A stretch of DNA of 37,013 nucleotides from positions 1 to 37,013 of the IMG/VR virus record IMGVR_UViG_3300041809_000603. One strand, given 5' to 3'. Origin of the DNA: a virus. The notes below the pieces were generated by a model. The model did no database searches. It saw only the letters and a program-made list of their open reading frames with translations, and was not told the DNA's origin. Of this stretch, positions 1 through 5,740 are shown piece by piece; position 1 is the stretch's first letter, and the number at the start of each line of letters is the position of its first letter. Made by a program: the position numbers and the translations under genes.

Positions 1-151
1 GGCGCCCGTTGACGATCTTATTGATGATCGTCTCGTCGTCGGATGAAAGACCCAAATACTTCCACACCAGCCGAGACAACTCTCGCTGCTTGATGCCCAT
101 GGCGTCAACTGCGGAGCGAACCCACTCTTGCGCTGGGGTTAATTTACCCAT
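1..151 (-). CDS. Phage repressor, CI-like (partial, N-terminal part)
   Basis: The leftward reading frame starts at ATG 151-149 and runs off the left edge, so only about 50 N-terminal residues are visible. They begin MGKLTPAQEWVRSAV and form an amphipathic helical segment with an N-terminal helix-turn-helix character (an IKQRELSRLV helix, then a polar recognition-helix candidate ending near KIVNGR). The divergent position opposite a Cro-like gene, across an operator-rich gap, is that of the maintenance repressor of a temperate phage. Such repressors usually carry a C-terminal S24/LexA-like autoprotease domain, which would lie outside the window and cannot be confirmed. No clear Shine-Dalgarno sequence precedes the ATG, so the message may be leaderless. 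Confidence 0.65.
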   Translation of the reverse strand, partial: MGKLTPAQEWVRSAVDAMGIKQRELSRLVWKYLGLSSDDETIINKIVNGR

Positions 152-158
152 GGAAAAC

Positions 159-179
159 GCGTAGCTTTTTACGCTACGC
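159..179. promoter_or_regulatory. Operator-like inverted repeat 1
   Basis: GCGTAGC (159-165) and GCTACGC (173-179) form a perfect 7-bp inverted repeat with a 7-bp spacer. It lies 7 bp upstream of the leftward repressor start, where binding would block repressor transcription or translation. It shares the half-site CGTAGC with the dyad at 218-236, which argues for one DNA-binding protein (repressor and/or Cro). Confidence 0.6.
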
Positions 180-195
180 CCGTCTGTGGTGGAAA

Positions 196-236
196 TCGCT
201 ACGAAGGGGCTTGCAATCGTAGCGAATATCGCTACG
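196..236. promoter_or_regulatory. Operator-like inverted repeats 2 and 3
   Basis: CGTAGCGA (218-225) and TCGCTACG (229-236) form a perfect 8-bp inverted repeat with a 3-bp spacer, ending 12 bp before the preferred cro ATG at 249. A further half-site TCGCTACGA (196-204) is the exact complement of TCGTAGCGA (217-225), so a second, wider dyad is possible. With the dyad at 159-179 this gives about five half-sites in 78 bp, a lambdoid-style operator layout between repressor and cro. I could not place convincing -35/-10 boxes. Confidence 0.6.
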
Positions 237-248
237 GTGCTGCCCCGC

Positions 249-512
249 ATGGAACCCGCACAGACAATCATCAAGAAATTTGGGGGGCCGACCGCGCTCG
301 CGGAGCTCCTTGGTCTGCACCGAACTCGCGTCTCAGCTTGGCAGCGATCGCGCAATTCCGGCGGTACTGACGGCCGTATCCCGCAAGGGCATCACGACCG
401 GCTCATGAAACTTGCCGTCGAGCGGGGTTTCCCATTGCAGCCCGCCGACTTTTATCCGCAGCCGCGGGCCAGTGCAGGGCGCCCAAGGGCCGGCAAAAAG
501 CGAGCCGCCTAG
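249..512 (+). CDS. Cro-like helix-turn-helix regulator
   Basis: This 87-residue protein starts at ATG 249. The same frame is open back to an earlier possible start at 186, but that would run through the operator repeats, so 249 is preferred. An early helix-turn-helix is visible at residues 10-35 (FGGPTALAELLGLHRTRVSAW), followed by a linker and the segment RIPQGHHDRLMKLA. This arrangement is typical of small Cro-like/YdaS-like phage regulators that bind operators and open the lytic pathway. The C-terminus is basic (PRAGKKRAA). It is the first rightward gene and faces the repressor, which supports the assignment; the exact role is inferred from position and fold. Confidence 0.7.
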   Translation: MEPAQTIIKKFGGPTALAELLGLHRTRVSAWQRSRNSGGTDGRIPQGHHDRLMKLAVERGFPLQPADFYPQPRASAGRPRAGKKRAA

Positions 513-528
513 CCATGCTCGCCCGCTC

Positions 529-624
529 TCACCATCCGAACAACGGCGCGCCCGTAAAGGCGATCGCGGCGCCTGCAAAGAAGGCCAGGCCCACAAGGAC
601 TCTGAATTTTCGACGTGTTGTCAT
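529..624 (-). CDS. Possible 31-residue membrane peptide, leftward
   Basis: A short leftward frame lies in the gap between the cro-like gene and the next regulator. It encodes three basic residues (MTTRRKF), then one hydrophobic stretch (RVLVGLAFFAGAAIAFTG), and ends in LFGW. The pattern suits a single-span inner-membrane peptide with a cytoplasmic N-terminus. No good ribosome-binding site is visible, and the strand opposes all neighbours except the repressor. It may be a chance frame. Confidence 0.28.
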   Translation of the reverse strand: MTTRRKFRVLVGLAFFAGAAIAFTGAPLFGW

Positions 625-654
625 GATGCGGCACCACGGAGAAGTTGTTGCGTC

Positions 655-939
655 ATGCGTCAGCCAATCGGCACTAACGGGCACGCGTCAAAGCCTTCCG
701 GCGAACAAAACGGCGGATTTTCCGGCTTTAGAACAAAGGTGCATGGGCACGTTCGCCATCACCTGTCGGCCTTCGGCCGCGCTGTGCGCGCCGTCTGGCC
801 CGTCAAGCCGGCGTTGCATCTTTCGCAGGTTGCCGACTGCTCCGAGCGGTCCGCGCAATATCAGATCGACGGCGAGCGCAAGCCCACAGCGCGCGCCATC
901 CTGGCCGTCAACGAGGCGATGCTCAGCGACGATCAGTGA
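655..939 (+). CDS. Small helix-turn-helix regulator (second early regulator)
   Basis: This 94-residue protein starts at ATG 655, preceded by GGAGAA about 11 bp upstream. The frame continues further upstream but there lacks protein-like composition. The C-terminal half contains a helix-turn-helix-like segment (LHLSQVADCSERSAQYQIDGERKPT) in which a short recognition helix is followed by a DGER turn. A final helix follows (ARAILAVNEAML). Its position after cro matches a CII-like or accessory early regulator. No partner domain is visible, so it probably acts as a dimeric DNA binder; the target is unknown. Confidence 0.55.
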   Translation: MRQPIGTNGHASKPSGEQNGGFSGFRTKVHGHVRHHLSAFGRAVRAVWPVKPALHLSQVADCSERSAQYQIDGERKPTARAILAVNEAMLSDDQ

Positions 940-987
940 ACCCCGCTTCATTCCTAGTTCGTTTCAGCCGGCGGCATTCGTACCTGA

Positions 988-1017
988 CGGCGGCTGATCT
1001 GACGCCGCCGGGCTTTT
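988..1017 (+). terminator. Terminator-like hairpin after the second regulator
   Basis: CGGCGGC (988-994) pairs with GCCGCCG (1004-1010) around a 9-nt loop and is followed by GGCTTTT. The 7-bp all-GC stem with a short T-run resembles a weak intrinsic terminator. It sits 49 bp after the stop of the regulator at 655-939 and could end or attenuate the first early transcript. Confidence 0.45.
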
Positions 1018-1099
1018 CGCCCTAGTTGGCCCGGCGGCGAAAGCTTTGTGTCTGCGTGCGTTTTTCCTCGCCGATTCACGTGAAACGGGACACGCTCGC

Positions 1100-1342
1100 A
1101 TGAGCTTCGCCAATCCATTTCCTCCACCACGACCGCGGCTGACCGGCGCGCCATCGCGCCCAACACGCCAATGGCGCGCAGCGGTGCTCGATCATGATGC
1201 AGCTCGCGCCGAACTGGGGAGTCCGGCGGGAGGCGAGGGCGGCCGAAGCTCTGGCGAGCGGCCCGGCCGCCCTCGCTTAGCCCCTCAGCTTGGGCTGCGT
1301 CCGATCCCGTTAAGCGAACGAGAACGGGAGGTTTCTCTATGA
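1100..1342 (+). CDS. Possible small protein, unknown function
   Basis: This 80-residue frame begins MSFANPFPPPRPR. It is rich in Pro, Arg and Gly and contains the protein-like segment RQWRAAVLDHDAARAEL. Its stop overlaps the ATG of the next gene (ATGA at 1339-1342), a sign of translational coupling. Against it, third codon positions are less GC-biased than in neighbouring genes, and a 13-bp perfect inverted repeat lies inside. If it is not a gene, the 399 bases from 940 to 1338 hold only hairpins. Confidence 0.35.
   Translation: MSFANPFPPPRPRLTGAPSRPTRQWRAAVLDHDAARAELGSPAGGEGGRSSGERPGRPRLAPQLGLRPIPLSEREREVSL
1233..1276. repeat. Long perfect inverted repeat (13-bp stem)
   Basis: GCGAGGGCGGCCG (1233-1245) is perfectly complementary to CGGCCGCCCTCGC (1264-1276) across an 18-nt loop, and the stem can extend with a G-T and an A-T pair. 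No T-run follows, so it is not a textbook intrinsic terminator. It lies 62 bp upstream of the small membrane-protein gene at 1339 and would form a very stable structure in the early transcript. Confidence 0.6.
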
Positions 1343-1455
1343 GAGAAGCCGCCACAGCAGCCACGCTTTCAATCGTAGCCGCGGCTTTGGCGCTCGCGGG
1401 GGTTTGCTTGGCGGGAGCGTTTCTGCCGGCCCTGGGGCGGATTTTGGGGCCGTGA
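1339..1455 (+). CDS. 38-residue single-span membrane peptide
   Basis: A strong ribosome-binding site (GGGAGG at 1325-1330) precedes ATG 1339. The peptide begins MREAATAATLSIVAAALALA. It has one hydrophobic segment (about residues 9-32) with a short polar N-terminus and ends in GRILGP. The stop overlaps the next gene's start (TGATG at 1453-1457), so it is likely co-translated with the GapR-like protein. The function is unknown. Size and position would also suit a small early membrane effector such as a superinfection-exclusion peptide, but nothing in the sequence proves that. Confidence 0.55.
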   Translation: MREAATAATLSIVAAALALAGVCLAGAFLPALGRILGP

Positions 1456-1934
1456 TGAGCAAAACTCCGCGCACCATCACCCGCATCCAGGTCGCCGACG
1501 CGATCGACGATCTCGATGACCAATTGGCGGATCTGCAGGAGATCAAAAAGACGGTCTATCAGAACTACCGCGGCGTGCTCGCCTCGCGTGGTTTCAGCAA
1601 GGAAGCGATCAAGGCTGAGGCCTCAACGCTCAAGCTCGCCATCCGCCAGCGCCGCAACATCGAGAAAGACCCCGCCAAGGCCAAGGAACGCCGCGGGCTG
1701 TTCGACGAGATCCTGACCGAAATCACAGCCGTTCCCTCGCGCGCACGCGCGCGAGAGGGAAGTGCGGGCGACGACCGGCCGCTGTATGCCGACATTGCCG
1801 CTGCTGCCGCAACGGCGGCAAAGCTCGCCGAAGAAGACGAAGCCACGCCGGAAGATCGGCGCAAGGCGCACATCAAGGCCGCGGCCGATCGCGCCGAGGC
1901 GCGTTCGAAAAGCGCCGGTCCCAGGACGCATTGA
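1455..1934 (+). CDS. GapR-like (DUF2312-like) coiled-coil DNA-binding protein
   Basis: This 159-residue protein begins MSKTPRTITRIQVADAIDDL. Residues about 15-100 form a long charged coiled coil followed by a basic helix (KLAIRQRRNIEKDPAKAKERRGLFDEIL). It matches the order seen in alphaproteobacterial GapR: a heptad helix, a KxVYxxxxxxGF-like turn (here KTVYQNYRGVLASRGFSKEAIK), then an RxRxxDP-like helix. GapR binds overtwisted AT-rich DNA and supports replication and transcription, so a phage copy could act on phage or host DNA. The C-terminal third (Ala-rich, about residues 108-155) is extra relative to a typical 80-90 residue GapR. An imperfect GC-rich palindrome near 1733-1761 encodes the linker between the two parts. 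The assignment is by pattern, not by search. Confidence 0.55.
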   Translation: MSKTPRTITRIQVADAIDDLDDQLADLQEIKKTVYQNYRGVLASRGFSKEAIKAEASTLKLAIRQRRNIEKDPAKAKERRGLFDEILTEITAVPSRARAREGSAGDDRPLYADIAAAAATAAKLAEEDEATPEDRRKAHIKAAADRAEARSKSAGPRTH

Positions 1935-1943
1935 GGAGCTTCA

Positions 1944-2120
1944 ATGAGCATGGACGAACAGACACGGCGCCCGCATGCGCCAATTCTTCTCCGCGATGAG
2001 GCAGTTGAAGCTCGACGCAGGCGTTGCGCCAAGCTCGCAGCCGAAGCCGACGCCCTCTTCGACGCTCAGAAGAAAGCCGAAGAGGCGATCACGCTTGCCG
2101 AGCTGCACGAGCAGCAGTGA
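1944..2120 (+). CDS. Small charged coiled-coil protein
   Basis: This 58-residue protein starts at ATG 1944 with GAGGAG 8-9 bases upstream. It begins MSMDEQTRRPHAPILLRDEA and continues as one long Arg/Ala/Glu-rich helix (EARRRRCAKLAAEADALFDAQ). Its stop overlaps the GTG start of the methyltransferase gene (GTGA at 2117-2120), so it is part of the same operon. I do not recognise a family. Confidence 0.6.
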   Translation: MSMDEQTRRPHAPILLRDEAVEARRRRCAKLAAEADALFDAQKKAEEAITLAELHEQQ

Positions 2121-2737
2121 AGATCCGCACCCCACGGACGCGCGCGCCAGGAAACGTCAAGGGCAACCGGCAGCTCTGGCGCCGCGATCCAAACGACTTT
2201 TATATCGAACCTTTTTGGTGCGGTGAGCGCCTCTTCGCGGTCGAGAAGTTCGACGGGCCGATTTGGGATCCGGCCGCCGGCATCGGGCGCATCATCAACG
2301 CCGCGCTCAAGGCTGGCCACGCCACGAGCGCCACCGATCTGATCGCCCGGCCCAAAACGATCTGGCCTATCAAGAAGCTCGATTTTTTGAAGACGCGAAA
2401 GATCGCGCGCGGCGAAAACATCGTCTGCAACCCGCCATTCAAGATCGCCGACGCCTTCGTGAAACACGCGCTCAAGCTCGGTGCTGCAAAGATCGCCATG
2501 CTCATGCCGGCTGGCTGGATCCACGGCGACGAGCGATCGCGCTGGCTCGAGAAAACGCCGCTCCGCTGCATTTATTTCCTGGCGCCGCGGCCGAGCATGC
2601 CGCCCGGGCGCGTCATCCTGGCCGGGATTGCGCCCGGCAACGGCACCACGAATTTCGCCTGGTTCGTTTGGGAACGCGGCTATCGCGGGCCTTGGAATGC
2701 GGCGGTGCTTCGGCGGGAGGCTGCAGCATGCCGGTAG
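2117..2737 (+). CDS. DNA (adenine/cytosine N) methyltransferase
   Basis: This 206-residue protein has an SAM-binding motif I at about residues 51-59 (DPAAGIGRI), an acidic motif II-like position (ATDL, 72-75) and the catalytic tetrapeptide NPPF at 105-108. It is therefore an amino-methyltransferase of the (D/N)PP(Y/F) class, most often N6-adenine specific. It is close to a single-domain catalytic core, and no separate target-recognition domain is obvious. No restriction endonuclease gene accompanies it, so it looks like an orphan phage methylase, used to evade restriction or mark DNA in replication or packaging. The GTG start at 2117 overlaps the preceding stop; an upstream extension of the frame would overlap that gene entirely. 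Confidence 0.75.
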   Translation: MKIRTPRTRAPGNVKGNRQLWRRDPNDFYIEPFWCGERLFAVEKFDGPIWDPAAGIGRIINAALKAGHATSATDLIARPKTIWPIKKLDFLKTRKIARGENIVCNPPFKIADAFVKHALKLGAAKIAMLMPAGWIHGDERSRWLEKTPLRCIYFLAPRPSMPPGRVILAGIAPGNGTTNFAWFVWERGYRGPWNAAVLRREAAACR

Positions 2738-3450
2738 ATGTTGCCACGCTCAAGAAACTCGCTGCGGCGGGCGCGACTGCCGACATGGTAATCGCGGCGC
2801 TCGAGGGACAGATCGCCCCCGATGCGGAAAAGCGCCGGAAGGCGCGTGACCGTCAGGCCAAGCGTCGTGCTCGTGTGACATCGCGTGACTCAGCGTTACC
2901 GAGCGTGACATCGCGTGACACGACTCAAGATGTTGAGGCCGTGGCCGGGGAAGGATCGCAAGGGAATGTGGCCGCGGCGGAAATTCAGAAGCCATCCGAA
3001 ACCGACCTAAAAGAAAGATCCCCCACACCCCCTAAAGAAAATACTACTACCTCGAATCCTCTCCAATTGGATTTACTCAGAGAAGAAAAAGATTCGAGGA
3101 ACGCGCGCGCGCGAGGCAAGCAGCGTGCGACGCGATTGCCCGACGGCTGGATGCCATCGCTCGACGACCTCAACTTCGCCCGCGATCTTTTCCCGGAAGC
3201 CAAAATCAACCTCGAACGCGAGAAGTTTCGCGATTACTGGCATGCGCGCGCCGGTCCGAAAGCCGTCAAAGCGGACTGGTCGGCGACCTGGCGCAATTGG
3301 CTTAGGCAAGCTTTGGAACGAAGCGACGGAGGTGAAAATGGAGAGCATCGGAACACTAGCGGCAACGGCTCTGGAGCGAATTCAGGAAAGCGAACGCTTG
3401 CCGTCATCGCCATCGAATCTGCCCGCCGCGCAGGCCAAGCGCGATCATGA
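2728..3450 (+). CDS. Replication initiator / DnaT-like protein
   Basis: This 240-residue protein starts at ATG 2728, overlapping the methylase gene by 10 nt. It has three parts. An N-terminal helical segment with a basic stretch (EKRRKARDRQAKRRARV) spans about 1-52. A low-complexity linker (about 53-125) contains a VTSRD repeat. The C-terminal domain (about 130-212) has FRDYWHARAGPKAVKADWSATWRNWL, the signature of DnaT-like C-terminal domains, which bind single-stranded DNA and help load helicase. The linker is encoded by regularly spaced GYGTGAC repeats followed by an AT-rich stretch, as in lambda O where the origin lies inside the gene. I infer a phage initiator acting with host helicase; no phage helicase or polymerase gene is seen in the window. 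Confidence 0.65.
   Translation: MPVDVATLKKLAAAGATADMVIAALEGQIAPDAEKRRKARDRQAKRRARVTSRDSALPSVTSRDTTQDVEAVAGEGSQGNVAAAEIQKPSETDLKERSPTPPKENTTTSNPLQLDLLREEKDSRNARARGKQRATRLPDGWMPSLDDLNFARDLFPEAKINLEREKFRDYWHARAGPKAVKADWSATWRNWLRQALERSDGGENGEHRNTSGNGSGANSGKRTLAVIAIESARRAGQARS
2844..3099. other. Candidate replication origin: iterons plus AT-rich DNA
   Basis: GCGTGAC occurs at 2844, 2883, 2903 and 2913, with the variant GTGTGAC at 2873. The last four fall on multiples of 10 bp, and the 15-mer GTGACATCGCGTGAC is repeated exactly at 2875-2889 and 2905-2919. Downstream, 3001-3095 is AT-rich for this genome (56 of 95 by hand count). It holds the 10-bp palindrome TCCAATTGGA (3062-3071) and a 9-bp inverted repeat CCTCGAATC/GATTCGAGG (3050-3058, 3091-3099). 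Phased direct repeats next to an AT-rich unwinding region inside the initiator gene are the lambda-type origin plan. Confidence 0.5.
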
Positions 3451-4063
3451 CGGCCTCCCGGTTTTATTTGATCGCCAGTGCGACCTGGAAATTCCAGACG
3501 CCGTCGTTTCCGATCGTGACATCGCCGGCAACGTGCGGGCGTTGCGCCGCGATCTGACCATCGTTGAGCGCGCGGTGATCGAGGCGCGTGCGGCGGCGCT
3601 GCACGACGCGCTGGCGCCGTTTGCACGTTCCGAGCGCGATCAATTGAGCGCCGATCTAGCTGCGATGCTGAGCGGCTTCCGGTTTATGCGGCAGGCGGAT
3701 GAAGCGGCGGATTCGATGCTCGAGGTCACGCTCGCCGTCCTGCGTGATTTTCCTGCGTGGGCGATCAGTAGGGCGTGCGCGCAAATGATCCGCAGCCGCG
3801 CCGAACGGCGTTTCCCTCCAAACGATACCGAGATTTTCGATGCAGCCCGCGAGGAGGTCCGGCTGCATCGCAAGTGGCTTGCCCAGGCGCAAAGGCTTCT
3901 GGAGGCGCCGGCTGAAACGAGGCGCCCACTGTCCGACGCTTGTCCGACGGCTGTCGGACACCCACCGTCAGGCCAATTGGCGCCGATCAAGCCCTGGCCG
4001 CCAAGCCCTGACGTGCTCGCCGAACTCGAAGCCCGAAAAGCCCGCAACGCCGCCCGCCAATGA
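3338..4063 (+). CDS. Replication-associated protein, possible helicase loader
   Basis: This 241-residue protein starts at ATG 3338 behind a strong GGAGGTG ribosome-binding site. It overlaps the initiator gene by 113 nt in another frame, an unusually long overlap. Residues about 60-200 are helical and end in PAWAISRACAQMIRSRAE followed by RFPPNDTEIFDAAREEV. This resembles a segment common in alphaproteobacterial phage replication proteins, of the form PxWAxxxAxxxxxRG...PxxxEIxxxA. The C-terminal 50 residues are Pro-rich. Its place after an O/DnaT-like gene suggests lambda P-like helicase loading. No Walker motifs are visible, so it is not a DnaC-type ATPase. A 20-bp palindrome lies inside the 3' part of the gene. 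Confidence 0.5.
   Translation: MESIGTLAATALERIQESERLPSSPSNLPAAQAKRDHDGLPVLFDRQCDLEIPDAVVSDRDIAGNVRALRRDLTIVERAVIEARAAALHDALAPFARSERDQLSADLAAMLSGFRFMRQADEAADSMLEVTLAVLRDFPAWAISRACAQMIRSRAERRFPPNDTEIFDAAREEVRLHRKWLAQAQRLLEAPAETRRPLSDACPTAVGHPPSGQLAPIKPWPPSPDVLAELEARKARNAARQ
3930..3960. repeat. TGTCCGAC palindromic element, copy 1
   Basis: TGTCCGACGGCTGTCGGACA (3941-3960) is an inverted repeat with 8-bp arms and a 4-bp centre. An extra half-copy, TGTCCGACGCT, sits directly before it at 3930-3940. A copy differing at one central base occurs at 7177-7196 upstream of the integrase. Here it lies in coding sequence for the Pro-rich tail of the replication protein. Confidence 0.75.
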
Positions 4064-4152
4064 TGCTCGAAGGCCTGGCTGACCTTGTGCTCGCCGGCAT
4101 CATCGCGCTGATCGTTTATGCGGCGCTGCGCACGGCCGGGATCGTGCGATGA
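4060..4152 (+). CDS. 30-residue single-span membrane peptide
   Basis: The start ATG at 4060 (or 4063) overlaps the preceding stop, and the stop overlaps the next ATG (ATGA at 4149-4152), so the frame is locked between two genes. It begins MMLEGLADLVLAGIIALIVY and ends AALRTAGIVR, a single hydrophobic helix with a positively charged end. The tight coupling on both sides is the main evidence that it is translated. The function is unknown. Confidence 0.5.
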   Translation: MMLEGLADLVLAGIIALIVYAALRTAGIVR

Positions 4153-4523
4153 AACGGATCGGGGTGCGGATCTCCGACGGGCTGCACGCCGACCTGCTGG
4201 CGTATTGCGAGCGCACCGGCTGCACACTGACCGATGCCGTCGAGACACACCTGCGCAATTCGCTCGATTCCAAGGGCTCCGATCGGCTGCTGCTGTTGCG
4301 CTTCGATGAAGGCCTTTGGGCCTGGTTTAAGGCTTACGTCACCGGGTGGGGGTTATGGGGATCGCGGGAGGAGACGGCGATCTTCATGATCCGCAGCGAG
4401 ATCATCGCGGTGCATCAGCAACCCCACATCTTGCGGGCGATCTATCCGCACCTGCCTGAGAGCATCCAAGCGGCCGTTGCCAAAATGCCACTTTTCAAGC
4501 CCCCGCCGTCAAACGATCACTAG
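4149..4523 (+). CDS. Ribbon-helix-helix-like protein
   Basis: This 124-residue protein begins with MKRIGVRISDGLHADLLAY and then CERTGCTLTDAVETHLRNSL. That is a beta strand plus two helices in the order expected of CopG/Arc-type ribbon-helix-helix DNA-binding proteins (residues about 1-40). The remaining 84 residues (LLLLRFDEGLWAWFKAYVTGWGLWG onward) are an uncharacterised Trp-rich helical domain. It may be a small transcriptional regulator of the early operon; the partner domain and target are unknown. Confidence 0.5.
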   Translation: MKRIGVRISDGLHADLLAYCERTGCTLTDAVETHLRNSLDSKGSDRLLLLRFDEGLWAWFKAYVTGWGLWGSREETAIFMIRSEIIAVHQQPHILRAIYPHLPESIQAAVAKMPLFKPPPSNDH

Positions 4524-4524
4524 C

Positions 4525-4761
4525 ATGAGCCTGCACCGCGACGAGATCGCCGGCCAGCTCGGCGGCGTCGAGCTCATCTCACGCCATCTGACCTGGGTGA
4601 TGGCCCACAAGGTCGCGGCGATCGTCGAGATCCGGCCCGATGGACCTACGCGCCTGCATTTCGACGGCGGCGGCCACATCGATATGTGCGGGCCAGCCGA
4701 GCATTGGCGCACCGAGCTCGCCATCCTGCGCGAGAAGCGGCTCGATCGACGCGCCGGCTGA
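4525..4761 (+). CDS. Hypothetical protein (78 aa)
   Basis: It starts at ATG 4525, one base after the previous stop. It is a small alpha/beta protein beginning MSLHRDEIAGQLGGVELISR, with a beta-rich centre (AAIVEIRPDGPTRLHFDGGGHIDM) and a C-terminal helix. I do not recognise the family. It belongs to the early operon by spacing. After its stop there is a gap of 172 bases (4762-4933) that holds only a tandem 9-bp repeat GGTGACGCT (4773-4790). Confidence 0.5.
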   Translation: MSLHRDEIAGQLGGVELISRHLTWVMAHKVAAIVEIRPDGPTRLHFDGGGHIDMCGPAEHWRTELAILREKRLDRRAG

Positions 4762-4933
4762 TTTGTTTGTTCGGTGACGCTGGTGACGCTGATCTTGAGA
4801 GAAGCATGTGAAATTTATTCGCGACATTAACTTTGACCGCCGTTTTAGATCGACGCCACAGCGCCTTGATCTACCATAGCTTTTCGATCTGTCCCCGCTA
4901 TGCTCCATCCCGATTCGTTCCGGGTGAGGCTGA

Positions 4934-5134
4934 ATGGACGATGCCGAGGCGCGTTCTCTCAAGTTGGACGACCTTGTCACGGTTACCGGCCGTTTCCGCC
5001 ATCGAACGGATCCAGGCACCGGCAACCTGCAGCTGACGCTATGGGTCGATGACCCAAAGAGCCGTGACGGCTGGCGCCAGATAACGGTCGGCGCGCACGC
5101 TTGCGAGAGGAAAGCCGGCGAAGGCCCTGACTGA
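4934..5134 (+). CDS. Hypothetical protein (66 aa)
   Basis: It starts at ATG 4934 with GGGTGAGG just upstream. The sequence begins MDDAEARSLKLDDLVTVTGR and contains a strand-rich core (VTVTGRFRHRTDPGTGNLQLTLWVDDP) that could be a small OB-like barrel. It is the first gene after a 172-bp gap, so it may have its own promoter, but I could not identify one confidently. The function is unknown. Confidence 0.45.
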   Translation: MDDAEARSLKLDDLVTVTGRFRHRTDPGTGNLQLTLWVDDPKSRDGWRQITVGAHACERKAGEGPD

Positions 5135-5177
5135 CGTAGCAAAACCTTTAGGTGTTTGTTGTTTATCGAACTTTCAG

Positions 5178-5561
5178 ATGCGTGGGATTCGCGTTCCTGA
5201 GTTCGGACCGCCGCCGGTGATGGGCGACCACCATGTGCGGTTCTCCTTCCAGCTGCCGCCGGCGCTGCTGTTGCTTGCACCGGTCGGGCGCTGGCCCAAG
5301 GCGCCGCGGGGCTGCTCGCTCTGCGTCGACGACGATGGCAGTGTGGTGGTGACCTCGATCGATGGATCCCAAGCCTACGCGCACGACCAGGTCATGCAGC
5401 TCACGATGACCTTCCTCAAAAGTCTTCGGGCCATCACGCCGCACGTGATAACCGGCACGATGTCGGCGCCGTACTGCCGGGAGCGGCCGGAGGTCTATTC
5501 CATCAGTTTTGGGGCCCGCGTGTCGATCGCGCGGACGCGGGATAGGCCGATGGTGGCGTGA
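5178..5561 (+). CDS. Hypothetical protein (127 aa)
   Basis: The frame begins MRGIRVPEFGPPPVMGDHHV. ATG 5220 (MGDHHVRFSF) is an alternative start, and neither has a strong ribosome-binding site. The protein is beta-rich in the middle (CSLCVDDDGSVVVTSIDGS) and ends in a basic tail. No catalytic motif is visible. The stop overlaps the start region of the following small membrane protein, so the two are likely co-expressed. Confidence 0.45.
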   Translation: MRGIRVPEFGPPPVMGDHHVRFSFQLPPALLLLAPVGRWPKAPRGCSLCVDDDGSVVVTSIDGSQAYAHDQVMQLTMTFLKSLRAITPHVITGTMSAPYCRERPEVYSISFGARVSIARTRDRPMVA

Positions 5562-5740
5562 TGCGCTTGGCTGATGCTGTCGCATCCGGCTTGGTTGCGA
5601 TTGCCGTTTGGGCTTTTGCTGATTGGCTTGTCCCGCCGGCGTGCGGCGGCGGACTGCAATCCTTGCATTTCTATTTTGCCATCGGCTGCTCTGCCGGAGC
5701 CGGCTGCTGGAGCGGCCAGCGTTGGCGGCAGAAGACCTGA
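5561..5740 (+). CDS. Small membrane protein (59 aa)
   Basis: The start ATG at 5561 shares a base with the preceding stop (TGATG); a GTG at 5558 is an alternative. The N-terminal half is a hydrophobic helix (VASGLVAIAVWAFADWLVP). A second, weaker hydrophobic stretch (LHFYFAIGCSAGAGCW) follows, and the end is basic. It would fit a two-span inner-membrane protein. It lies far from any recognisable endolysin, so I do not call it a holin. Confidence 0.45.
   Translation: MRLADAVASGLVAIAVWAFADWLVPPACGGGLQSLHFYFAIGCSAGAGCWSGQRWRQKT

Noticed and set aside
412-654. Upstream extension of the second early regulator
   Set aside because: The frame is open to 412, but this part overlaps cro and is of poor composition. 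ATG 655 with GGAGAA is the better start.
4762-4933. Possible promoter in the gap, with TTGAGA near 4795
   Set aside because: No -10 box stands at a proper distance. Only a tandem 9-bp repeat GGTGACGCT is clear, so I did not annotate a promoter.
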